A DNA stretch of 64,000 bases from Marmoricola sp. (GTDB taxonomy: Bacteria; Actinomycetota; Actinomycetes; Propionibacteriales; Nocardioidaceae), in NCBI GenBank assembly GCA_025965195.1, contig JAOPXK010000129.1, positions 1-64,000 of the forward strand, given 5' to 3'. Of this stretch, positions 56,217 to 64,000 are shown in pieces. The translations under genes were made by a program, and so were the position numbers. Numbering within the stretch: the stretch's first letter is position 1; each line of letters begins with the position of its first letter. Below the pieces are notes generated by a model. That model ran no database searches. It was not told the origin of the DNA and worked only from the letters and a program-made list of their open reading frames with translations.

Positions 56217-58256
56217 CTAGGCGACCACTGCTGCGGCGAACTGGGCGTTGTAGAGGCGGGCGTAGGCCCCGTCCGCAGCGAGCAGCGACTCATGGGTGCC
56301 CTGCTCGACGATCGCTCCGTCCTCCATCACCAGGATCAGGTCGGCGTCACGGATCGTGGAGAGCCGGTGCGCGATCACGAACGACGTACGGTCCGTCCGC
56401 AGGGCTGCCATCGCGTGCTGCAGCAACAGCTCCGTGCGGGTGTCGACCGACGAGGTCGCCTCATCGAGGATCAGCAGCGCCGGGTTGGACAGGAACGCCC
56501 GCGCGATCGTGATCAGCTGGCGCTCGCCCGCGGAGAGGTTCGAACCCTCCTCGTCGATGTGGGTGTCGTAGCCCTCGGGCAGGGAGTGCACGAACCGGTC
56601 GACGAACGTCGCCCGCGCGGCCTCGAGGATCTCCTCGTCGGATGCGTTCGGTCGGCCATAGGCGATGTTCTCCCGGATCGTCCCGGCGAAGAGCCAGGTG
56701 TCCTGCAGCACCATCCCGATCTGGCTGCGCAGCGCGGCGCGCGGCATCGAGTCGATGTCCACCCCGTCGAGCAGGATCTGCCCGGCACTCACGTCGTAGA
56801 ACCGCATCACCAGGTTGACCAGCGTGGTCTTGCCGGCCCCGGTCGGGCCGACGATCGCGACCGTCTGGCCGGGCTCGGCGAGGAGTGACAGGTCCGAGAT
56901 GAGCGGCCGGTCGGCGTCGTAGGAGAAGGACACGTGCTCGAAGCGCACCTCGCCATGACGCTGGACCGCGCCAACCGCGCCGTGCTCCTCGACGGGCTCC
57001 TCCTCGGCGTCGAGGAGCTCGAAGACCCGCTCGGCCGAAGCCACCCCGGACTGCAGGAGATTGGCCATCGACGCGACCTGCGTCAGTGGCTGGGTGAACT
57101 GGCGGGAGTACTGGATGAAGGCCTGCACGTCGCCCAGCGACATCGAGCCGCTCGCCACCCGGAGACCACCGAGCACGGCGATCACCACGTAGTTGAGGTT
57201 CCCGATGAACATCATGATCGGCATGATCAGGCCGCTGATGAACTGCGCACTGAACGAGGCCTTGTAGAGCGCGTCGTTCTCCTTCGCGAAGACCTCCTCG
57301 ACCTCGTGCTGACGGCCGAACACCTTGACCAGCGCGTGGCCCGAGAAGGTCTCCTCGATGTGCCCGTTGAGCTTGCCCGTACGCCGCCACTGGTCGATGA
57401 ACATCCCCTGCGAGCGCTTCATGATCGCCCGGGTGACGAGCATCGACAGCGGCACCGTGATCAGCGCGACCAGCGCCAGCAGCGGCGAGATCCAGAACAT
57501 CATCGCGAGCACTGCCACCACGGTCAGCACGGACGTGAGCAGCTGGCTCATCGTCTGCTGCAGGGTCTGGCTGACGTTGTCGATGTCGTTGGTGACCCGG
57601 CTGAGCAGCTCACCGCGGGGTTGCCGGTCGAAGTAGCTCAGCGGCAGCCGGTTGACCTTGTCCTCGACGTCCGAGCGCATCCGCAGGACAGTCCCCTGCA
57701 CCACGTCGTTGAGCAGGTAGCCCTGCAGCCAGCCGAGCAGCGATGCAGCGACGTACACACCGAGCACGAGCAGCAGCACGGTGCGGACGCTGTCGAAGTT
57801 CACCCCGTGCAGGTCGAAGCTGTTCATCGAGCCGACCAGGTCGGCCAGCCGGCCCTGGTTGTGGTTGCGAAGGCTGTCGGCGATCTGCTGCTGGCTCTGA
57901 CCGGGGAACTCGGCCGAGAGAGTCCTGCCGAGCAGCCCGCCGAAGATCAGGTCGGTTGCCCGGCCGAGGATCTTGGGCCCGAACGCGGTGAGGACGACGC
58001 TGCTGACGGCGAGCACGACGACCCCGATGGCCTTGAACCGTGCAGGCCGCATCCGCCCCATCAGCCTCTTCGCGGACGGACCGAACGTCGACGCCTTCTG
58101 GCCGACCATGCCGCCGAACGGCCCGCGATTCGGTCCACCCGGGTTCGACTGGATGCGCTCGGTCTCCTTGAGCGTGCCGCCGCCCCCGGTGGTCGAGCCT
58201 GGGCCGGTGGTCGAGCTTGTCGAGACCACGTCCCGATCCGAAGTACCCGCGCTCAT
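56217..58256 (-). CDS. ABC exporter, fused permease/ATPase
   Basis: AIVGPTGAGKTTLVNLVMRFYD; LSAGERQLITIARAFLSNPALLILDEATSSVDTRTE. Confidence 0.93.
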   Translation of the reverse strand: MSAGTSDRDVVSTSSTTGPGSTTGGGGTLKETERIQSNPGGPNRGPFGGMVGQKASTFGPSAKRLMGRMRPARFKAIGVVVLAVSSVVLTAFGPKILGRATDLIFGGLLGRTLSAEFPGQSQQQIADSLRNHNQGRLADLVGSMNSFDLHGVNFDSVRTVLLLVLGVYVAASLLGWLQGYLLNDVVQGTVLRMRSDVEDKVNRLPLSYFDRQPRGELLSRVTNDIDNVSQTLQQTMSQLLTSVLTVVAVLAMMFWISPLLALVALITVPLSMLVTRAIMKRSQGMFIDQWRRTGKLNGHIEETFSGHALVKVFGRQHEVEEVFAKENDALYKASFSAQFISGLIMPIMMFIGNLNYVVIAVLGGLRVASGSMSLGDVQAFIQYSRQFTQPLTQVASMANLLQSGVASAERVFELLDAEEEPVEEHGAVGAVQRHGEVRFEHVSFSYDADRPLISDLSLLAEPGQTVAIVGPTGAGKTTLVNLVMRFYDVSAGQILLDGVDIDSMPRAALRSQIGMVLQDTWLFAGTIRENIAYGRPNASDEEILEAARATFVDRFVHSLPEGYDTHIDEEGSNLSAGERQLITIARAFLSNPALLILDEATSSVDTRTELLLQHAMAALRTDRTSFVIAHRLSTIRDADLILVMEDGAIVEQGTHESLLAADGAYARLYNAQFAAAVVA

Positions 58257-59986
58257 GCCGCCTCCTCCGCGCTCAGCTGCGACTCGACGATCTCCTGGTA
58301 GGTCTCGCAACCCGCAAGCAGCTCCTCATGGGTGCCGCGGCCGACCACCTCGCCGTCCTCGACGACCAGGATCTGGTCGGCATCGCGGATCGTGGTGACC
58401 CGCTGGGCGACGATCAGCACGGTCGCGTCGCGCGTGACCGGACCGAGCGCGGCACGGAGCCGGGCATCGGTCGCGAGGTCGAGAGCCGAGAACGAGTCGT
58501 CGAAGAGATAGATCTCGGGCTTCCTGATCAGTGCCCGGGCGATCGCGAGGCGCTGTCGCTGGCCACCGCTGACGTTGGTGCCGCCCTGGGCGATCTTCGA
58601 CTCGAGGCCGTCGGGCATCGCCTCGACGAACTCCCTTGCCTGGGCGATCTCGAGAGCCGTCCACATCTCGTCCTCGGTGGCATCCGGCTTGCCGTAGCGG
58701 AGGTTGCTCGCAACGGTGCCGGAGAAGAGGAACGCCTTCTGTGGCACCAGTCCGATGGTGTTCCAGAGCAGGTCCGGGTCGAGCCGGCGTACGTCCACAC
58801 CGTCGACCAGGACGCGTCCGCCGGTGACGTCGAAGAGCCGCGGGATCAGGTTGACCATCGTGGACTTGCCTGCACCCGTGGATCCGATGATCGCCACCGT
58901 CTGACCGAGCTGGGCAGTGAAGGAGACATCGCGGACGACGGGGACATCGGCGCCCGGGTAGGTCAGCTCGACGTGCTCGAAGGCCAGGGTTCCGCGCTCG
59001 GTGACCACCGTGACGGGCTCGGCAGGAGGTACGACGGAGGAGTCGGTGTCGAGCACCTCGATGATCCGGTCCGCACACACGGCCGACCTCGGGATCATCA
59101 TCATCATGAAGGTCGCCATCATCACCGACATCAGGATCTGCACCAGGTAGGCGAGGAACGCGGTCAGCTGACCGACCTCCATCTGACCGCTCTCGACCCG
59201 GTGGCCGCCGAACCACAGCACCGCGACGGACGACGCATTCATGATCATCATCACCGTCGGGAACATCGTCGCCTGCCAGCGTCCGGCGCGGATCGCCACA
59301 GCGGTGAGGTCCTCGTTGGCTCCCGCGAAGCGCTTGGTCTCATGGGGCTCGCGCACGAAGGCCCGGACCACCCGGACACCGGTGATCTGCTCGCGCAGCA
59401 ACCGGTTCACCTCATCGATGCGCACCTGCATGACCCGGAAGCTCGGCACCATCCGCGACACGATGAAGCCCACCGAGAGCAGCAGGGCCGGGATCGAGAC
59501 CCCGAGCAGCCAGGACAGGCCGAAGTTCGTGCGCATGGCCATGATCACGCCGCCGACCATCATGATCGGGGCGGCCACCATCAGCGTGCACGACATCAGC
59601 ACGAGCATCTGGACCTGTTGCACGTCGTTGGTCTGGCGGGTGATCAGCGAGGGTGCGCCGAAGTGCTGGACCTCGCGCGACGAGAACGCGCCGACGCGGC
59701 GGAAGATCGAGGCGCGAACGTCGCGGCCGAAGCCCATCGCCGTCCGGGAGGAGTACCAGACAGCCGCCACCGAGCAGCCGATCTGCAGCAGTGCGACCGC
59801 GAGCATCATCCCGCCCACCCGGACGATGTAGCCGGTGTCCCCGACCGCGACTCCCTTGTCGATGATGTCCGCGTTGAGGCTCGGCAGGTAGAGCGCGGCG
59901 ACCGTGCCGACGAACTGGAGCAGCACGATGGTCGTCAGCCAGTTCCTGTACGGCTTCAGATATTCGCGCGTGAGACGGATCAACAT
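58253..59986 (-). CDS. ABC exporter, fused permease/ATPase
   Basis: AIIGSTGAGKSTMVNLIPRLFD; VSGGQRQRLAIARALIRKPEIYLFDDSFSALDLATDARLR (degenerate Walker B). Confidence 0.93.
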   Translation of the reverse strand: MLIRLTREYLKPYRNWLTTIVLLQFVGTVAALYLPSLNADIIDKGVAVGDTGYIVRVGGMMLAVALLQIGCSVAAVWYSSRTAMGFGRDVRASIFRRVGAFSSREVQHFGAPSLITRQTNDVQQVQMLVLMSCTLMVAAPIMMVGGVIMAMRTNFGLSWLLGVSIPALLLSVGFIVSRMVPSFRVMQVRIDEVNRLLREQITGVRVVRAFVREPHETKRFAGANEDLTAVAIRAGRWQATMFPTVMMIMNASSVAVLWFGGHRVESGQMEVGQLTAFLAYLVQILMSVMMATFMMMMIPRSAVCADRIIEVLDTDSSVVPPAEPVTVVTERGTLAFEHVELTYPGADVPVVRDVSFTAQLGQTVAIIGSTGAGKSTMVNLIPRLFDVTGGRVLVDGVDVRRLDPDLLWNTIGLVPQKAFLFSGTVASNLRYGKPDATEDEMWTALEIAQAREFVEAMPDGLESKIAQGGTNVSGGQRQRLAIARALIRKPEIYLFDDSFSALDLATDARLRAALGPVTRDATVLIVAQRVTTIRDADQILVVEDGEVVGRGTHEELLAGCETYQEIVESQLSAEEAA

Positions 59987-60615
59987 CAGCGCGCCCCCTT
60001 CTTCTTGGCTGGAATGTCCTTGAGCAGTACGCCGTCGAGCACGATGCCGACGATCTGTTCGGGCGTGAGCGTTCGGCCGTCCGCAATCTCCGGGTGACTG
60101 GCCGAGAACGTCAGCAGCCGGAGCACATGCACGAGCTCCGAAGCCGAGATCCGCAGCTCGTCAGCACCGTCCCCGACGAACTCGACCATGCGTTTCGTGA
60201 TCTGCTCGCGCCAGTCGTCCATCTCCTCGCCGCGTTCGAGGCGATGGCGTGGTGGTCCGACCATGCCGACCGCGCGCATCAGCACGAACGTGTCGGTGAA
60301 CCGCTTCTGCAGCAGGGTGACCAGCGCGACCATCCGCTCCCGGAACGGGGCGGTCGGGTCGAGCCCCTCCGCCTGGTCGATGAAGGTCTCGGGCTGGAAC
60401 GCCTTGACGAGCGCCTCTTCGATGAGCTCGTCCTTGGAGTCGAAGACCCGGAAGATCGTGCCCTCGGCAACGCCTGCTGCCTCGGCAATCTGCCTGGTGC
60501 TCACGGCTCGACCGTGCACGCGCAGCAGCGGCAAGGTGGCCAGCACGAGCGCCTCGCGGCGTTCGTCGGCAGGCATCGACGGCGCCCGGCCTCGCTTGAC
60601 TTGGTTGGCAGTCAC
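59986..60615 (-). CDS. TetR-family transcriptional regulator
   Basis: RREALVLATLPLLRVHGRAVSTRQIAEAAGVAEGTIFRVFDSKDELIEEAL. Confidence 0.92.
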   Translation of the reverse strand: MTANQVKRGRAPSMPADERREALVLATLPLLRVHGRAVSTRQIAEAAGVAEGTIFRVFDSKDELIEEALVKAFQPETFIDQAEGLDPTAPFRERMVALVTLLQKRFTDTFVLMRAVGMVGPPRHRLERGEEMDDWREQITKRMVEFVGDGADELRISASELVHVLRLLTFSASHPEIADGRTLTPEQIVGIVLDGVLLKDIPAKKKGAR

Positions 60616-60630
60616 AACCAACAGGCTACG

Positions 60631-60648
60631 TGAGTGAGCACTCACTCA
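60631..60648. promoter_or_regulatory. Putative TetR operator
   Basis: TGAGTGA-GCAC-TCACTCA palindrome immediately upstream of tetR. Confidence 0.8.
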
Positions 60649-60734
60649 CAAATGGTTTTCCGCCCGTCCAGGTCGGGTGCCGGCTGTGCGGGTGATCCGA
60701 CGTGCCGGCTGGGTCCGATCACACGCATTGACGG

Positions 60735-61517
60735 TCAGCTGATCGTGACCAGCAGCGCACGCAGCCTCTCCTCGGTGAGCTCGAGCACCTCGAGTGAGAC
60801 ATCCGCCCCGCCCACCTTGCCGCCGGCGTAGTCGAACGGATTGTCCAGGTCGCGGATCAGCGTGAGCATGTAGACCAGCAGGTAGGTGATGGTCCCGATC
60901 AGGCTCAGCGTCGGCGCTACGGAGCCGAGGTCGGTCATCAGCAGGATGATGACCAGGACGACGGCCGTTGCCTCCGCGATCGTGTACGCCGCCCGGACGT
61001 ACGACGTACGCCGGATCGTGTCCATCCGCAGCACGACCTTCCGCATGGCCGCCTGCTCGGACTTGAGCCGGGTGGTGAAGCCCGGCTGGATCTTGGGCCC
61101 GAACACGATGAAGTAGTCGTTCAGCGAGCGGAGGTCGGCCATCACGCGTGAGAACTCGTGGTTGTGAAGCAGCCACTGCCGGATCGCGTGGCTGATCTCG
61201 ACCAGCTTGGCCAGGCACTGCTGCGCTTCGGGCAGCCCCGGATCCGTGGCGGTGATCAGGCATTCGTCGGCGATCGTCTCCAGGGATGCCGAGATCTCCC
61301 CCGGCAGGTGCTCGGCCTCCTTGTAGTCCGACGAGGTGCCGGCGAGCAGGAAGCCGATGATGAACACCTCGGCCGTGATCGTCGCGGGGAGCAGGGTGCT
61401 GAGCTCGAGCGGGTGGACGCCGGCCCATTCGAGGAGGCCCTTGACCACTACGACCACGATCGCCCACGGCGCCGCGTTGATCAGCAGACGGGGATCGCCC
61501 CGGAACAGCTTCATCAT
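60735..61517 (-). CDS. Integral membrane protein of unknown function (bestrophin/DUF4239-like topology)
   Basis: TM segments WAIVVVVVKGLLEWAG, AEVFIIGFLLAGT, TAVVLVIILLMTDLG, TITYLLVYMLTLIRDLDNPFDY. Confidence 0.75.
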   Translation of the reverse strand: MMKLFRGDPRLLINAAPWAIVVVVVKGLLEWAGVHPLELSTLLPATITAEVFIIGFLLAGTSSDYKEAEHLPGEISASLETIADECLITATDPGLPEAQQCLAKLVEISHAIRQWLLHNHEFSRVMADLRSLNDYFIVFGPKIQPGFTTRLKSEQAAMRKVVLRMDTIRRTSYVRAAYTIAEATAVVLVIILLMTDLGSVAPTLSLIGTITYLLVYMLTLIRDLDNPFDYAGGKVGGADVSLEVLELTEERLRALLVTIS

Positions 61518-61579
61518 CCCCGCAGCGTAGGGCTCGGAGCGGTGTCCGCGAGGGCCGATTCAGATCATCTGCCGGGCGC

Positions 61580-62221
61580 TCAGGGCGCCAGCCGCTCCAT
61601 CGCCCAGCCGCTGCCGGTGAGCCGGTAGACGAGCCGGTCGTGCATCCGGCCGCGCCTGCCCTGCCAGAACTCCACGACCCGCGGAGCAACGACGTACCCA
61701 CCCCAGTGCGGCGGGCACGGCACGTCCGTCCCGGCGAAGCGCGCCTCCACGTCGGCGTACGACGCGTCGAGAGCTGCTCGGGACGACACCACGCTCGACT
61801 GCCGGGAGGCCCACGCACCGAGCTGCGACTCACGTGGCCGGGTGGCGAAGTAGGCCTCCGCATCGGACCGTGGTGCGACGGAGGCGGTCCCCTCGACGCG
61901 GACCTGTCGTTGCAACTCGAACCACGGAAACGTCAATGCACACAAGGGATTCACCGCGAGATCGCTGCCCTTGCGAGACTCCTGGTTCGTGTAGAAGACG
62001 AAGCCGGCGGCGGACAGGCCCTTGAGCAGGACCGCCCTCGCAGCGGGCTGACCGGTCGTCGACGCCGTCGCCAGCACCATCGCATTCGGCTCGTGAACGC
62101 CGCCTCCCTCTGCCTCCGCGAACCAGGCCGCGAACAGGGTGAGCGGATCGGCCGGGGCATCCGCCTCGGCCAGTCCTCCGAGCTCGTACTCCTGTCTCAG
62201 GGCAGCCAAGTCGGGATCCAT
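61580..62221 (-). CDS. pdxH: Pyridoxamine 5'-phosphate oxidase
   Basis: EPNAMVLATASTTGQPAARAVLLKGLSAAGFVFYTNQESRKGSDLAVNP; EFWQGRRGRMHDRLVYR. Confidence 0.95.
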   Translation of the reverse strand: MDPDLAALRQEYELGGLAEADAPADPLTLFAAWFAEAEGGGVHEPNAMVLATASTTGQPAARAVLLKGLSAAGFVFYTNQESRKGSDLAVNPLCALTFPWFELQRQVRVEGTASVAPRSDAEAYFATRPRESQLGAWASRQSSVVSSRAALDASYADVEARFAGTDVPCPPHWGGYVVAPRVVEFWQGRRGRMHDRLVYRLTGSGWAMERLAP

Positions 62222-62340
62222 GTCGCGAAGATAACCCGTGCTGGCAGAATGCGTCCTTGGCGTCTGTCCTGAGCCACCCCACAGGATTTGTTTTCTGGGC
62301 CCGACAATCTTCCGGGCCTGCCGACGAAGGAGTCGAACCG

Positions 62341-63447
62341 ATGACCGAGGTACACCACGGCCTTGAAGGCGTGATCGCATTTGAGTCCGAGATCGCCGAG
62401 CCGGACAAGGAAGGCTCAGCCCTTCGCTATCGCGGTGTCGACATCGAGGAGATCGTCGGACGGATCCCGTTCGAGAAGGTCTGGGGACTGCTGATCGACG
62501 GTGACTACGAGCCCGGGCTGCCCCCGGCCGAGCCGTACAACATTCCCGTCCACACCGGCGACATCCGGGTCGACGTGCAGGCGGCAGTCGCGATGCTCGC
62601 ACCCGCCTTCGGCTTCGGCCAGACCTACGACATCAGCGACGAGCAGGCCCGCGAGGACCTCAGCCGGGTTGCGGTGATGGTGTTGTCGTACGCCGCCCAG
62701 GCCGCACGCGGCCTCGACAAGGCCGTCGTCTCGCAGCGCGAGGTCGACAAGGGCGAAACCCTCGCCGACCGCTTCATGATCCGCTGGAAGGGCGAGCCGG
62801 ACCCCGAGCACGTCAAGGCGATCGACGCCTACTGGAGCTCCGCAGCCGAGCACGGCATGAACGCCTCCACCTTCACCGCGCGGGTGATCACCTCGACCGG
62901 CGCCGATGTGGCCGCCGCGTTCTCCGGAGCCATCGGCGCGATGAGCGGCCCGCTCCACGGCGGCGCCCCGGCTCGGGTGCTGGGCATGATCGAGGATGTC
63001 GAGAAGAGCGGTGACCCGACGGCCTACGTGAAGGGGCTGCTCGACTCGGGCGAACGACTGATGGGCTTCGGCCACCGGGTCTACCGCGCGGAGGACCCAC
63101 GCGCCCGCGTCCTGCGGCGTACGGCGAAGGAGCTGAACGCCCCCCGCTACGAGGTGGCCGAGGCGCTCGAGAAGGCCGCTCTCGCGGAGCTCAAGGAGCG
63201 TCGGCCCGACCGCGTGCTCGAGACCAACGTGGAGTTCTGGGCAGCGATCGTGCTCGACTTCGCCGAGGTCCCGCCGCACATGTTCACCTCGATGTTCACC
63301 TGCGCACGCACCGCCGGCTGGTCGGCCCACATCCTGGAGCAGAAGCGCACCGGCCGGTTGATCCGCCCGTCCGCGATCTACACCGGGCCGGCGTCACGTC
63401 CGGCCTCCGACATCAAGGGCTGGAACGAGGCGTGGGCGACCAGCTAG
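62341..63447 (+). CDS. Citrate synthase
   Basis: GLEGVIAFESEIAEPDKEGSALRYRGVDIEEIV; GAMSGPLHGGAPARVLGMIEDV; GFGHRVYRAEDPRARVL. Confidence 0.95.
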   Translation: MTEVHHGLEGVIAFESEIAEPDKEGSALRYRGVDIEEIVGRIPFEKVWGLLIDGDYEPGLPPAEPYNIPVHTGDIRVDVQAAVAMLAPAFGFGQTYDISDEQAREDLSRVAVMVLSYAAQAARGLDKAVVSQREVDKGETLADRFMIRWKGEPDPEHVKAIDAYWSSAAEHGMNASTFTARVITSTGADVAAAFSGAIGAMSGPLHGGAPARVLGMIEDVEKSGDPTAYVKGLLDSGERLMGFGHRVYRAEDPRARVLRRTAKELNAPRYEVAEALEKAALAELKERRPDRVLETNVEFWAAIVLDFAEVPPHMFTSMFTCARTAGWSAHILEQKRTGRLIRPSAIYTGPASRPASDIKGWNEAWATS

Positions 63448-63494
63448 CGGCCCACCGGTCGTAGGGGTGCCGGCCGGTCAGCTGTTTCGGAGGA

Positions 63495-64000
63495 TCAGTC
63501 GGCTCGGCGTTCCGACCTGATCTTCCAGATCACCAGCAAGAGCACGACGAGGACGACTGCCGCGATGCCGGAGGACCGGCCGACCTTCTGCTCGATCGCG
63601 TGGTACGACGAGCCCGCGATGTGACCGACCACGACCCAGAGGGTTCCCCAGACGACACCGCCGATCGCATTCCACTTGAGGAACGTGCGATACGGCAGGT
63701 GGGCCGACCCGGCGAGTGCGGGCATCATCGCCCGGAAGAACGCGGTGAAGCGGCCCAGGAAGACTGCGATCCCGCCACGTCGCCGCAGGAAGTCATGGGC
63801 TCCGTCGATCCGCGCCCGGTGCCTGCTGAGCAGACCGCTGTGCAGCACTTTCGGGCCGAAGAAGTGCTTGCCGACCTCGTAGCCGACCGAGTCACCGAGG
63901 ATCGCCGCGCTCACCACGATCACGATCGCCAGGCCGAGATCCACGTGCTCCAGGCTGGACGCGACCCCGGCGACGATCGCGGCCGTCTCACCGGGGATCG
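63495..64000 (-). CDS. DedA/SNARE-associated family membrane protein (truncated by window edge)
   Basis: IPGETAAIVAGVASSLEHVDLGLAIVIVVSAAILGDSVGYEVGKHFFG; FLGRFTAFFRAMMPALAGSAHLPYRTFLKWNAIGGVVWG. Confidence 0.9.
   Translation of the reverse strand, partial: IPGETAAIVAGVASSLEHVDLGLAIVIVVSAAILGDSVGYEVGKHFFGPKVLHSGLLSRHRARIDGAHDFLRRRGGIAVFLGRFTAFFRAMMPALAGSAHLPYRTFLKWNAIGGVVWGTLWVVVGHIAGSSYHAIEQKVGRSSGIAAVVLVVLLLVIWKIRSERRAD

Overview
High-GC actinobacterial chromosome segment, Nocardioides-like by gene content (inference). Two core-like flanks surround an accessory block at about 25.1-45.0 kb. Left flank: glyoxylate/glycerate genes, a decayed response-regulator/FtsX fragment, tRNA-Ala(CGC), a sepX/glpR-rimJ-mog-moaC-glp(moeA)-UGPase locus, penicillin acylase, fmdB/SAF/mscL, a gamma-glutamylation (puu/glnA-like) amine or amino-alcohol cluster, tRNA-Arg(CCT), MarR/sulfurtransferase and an ECF sigma factor. 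The accessory block, which looks lower in GC by eye, appears to be a D-amino-acid/N-acyl-D-amino-acid/peptide catabolic island. It carries a Dpp/Opp-type ABC transporter, two N-acyl-D-amino-acid deacylases, an M20 peptidase, a zinc-ribbon threonine-synthase-like PLP enzyme, RidA, an Asp/Glu racemase, a DSD1/alanine-racemase-fold D-amino-acid lyase, an SDR, two amidohydrolase-2-like enzymes, an MR/MLE enolase-superfamily enzyme, and MarR and GntR regulators. Right flank: IdeR-boxed efeUOB, a beta-propeller protein, Sir2, IdeR, MarR/MFS, an ABC exporter pair with TetR, pdxH, citrate synthase and DedA. The best non-coding or overlooked signals are a 13-bp-TIR element with two internal hairpins at the island's left edge (25037-25125), a four-copy nested inverted repeat (9384-9506), an unlisted 45-aa ORF overlapping dppF as TGATG (34987-35124), a hairpin-rich leader of an MFS gene (54737-54859), and several perfect operator palindromes. 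No CRISPR array, intact transposase, integrase or rRNA was seen. All family names come from reading the protein sequences; no database search was run.
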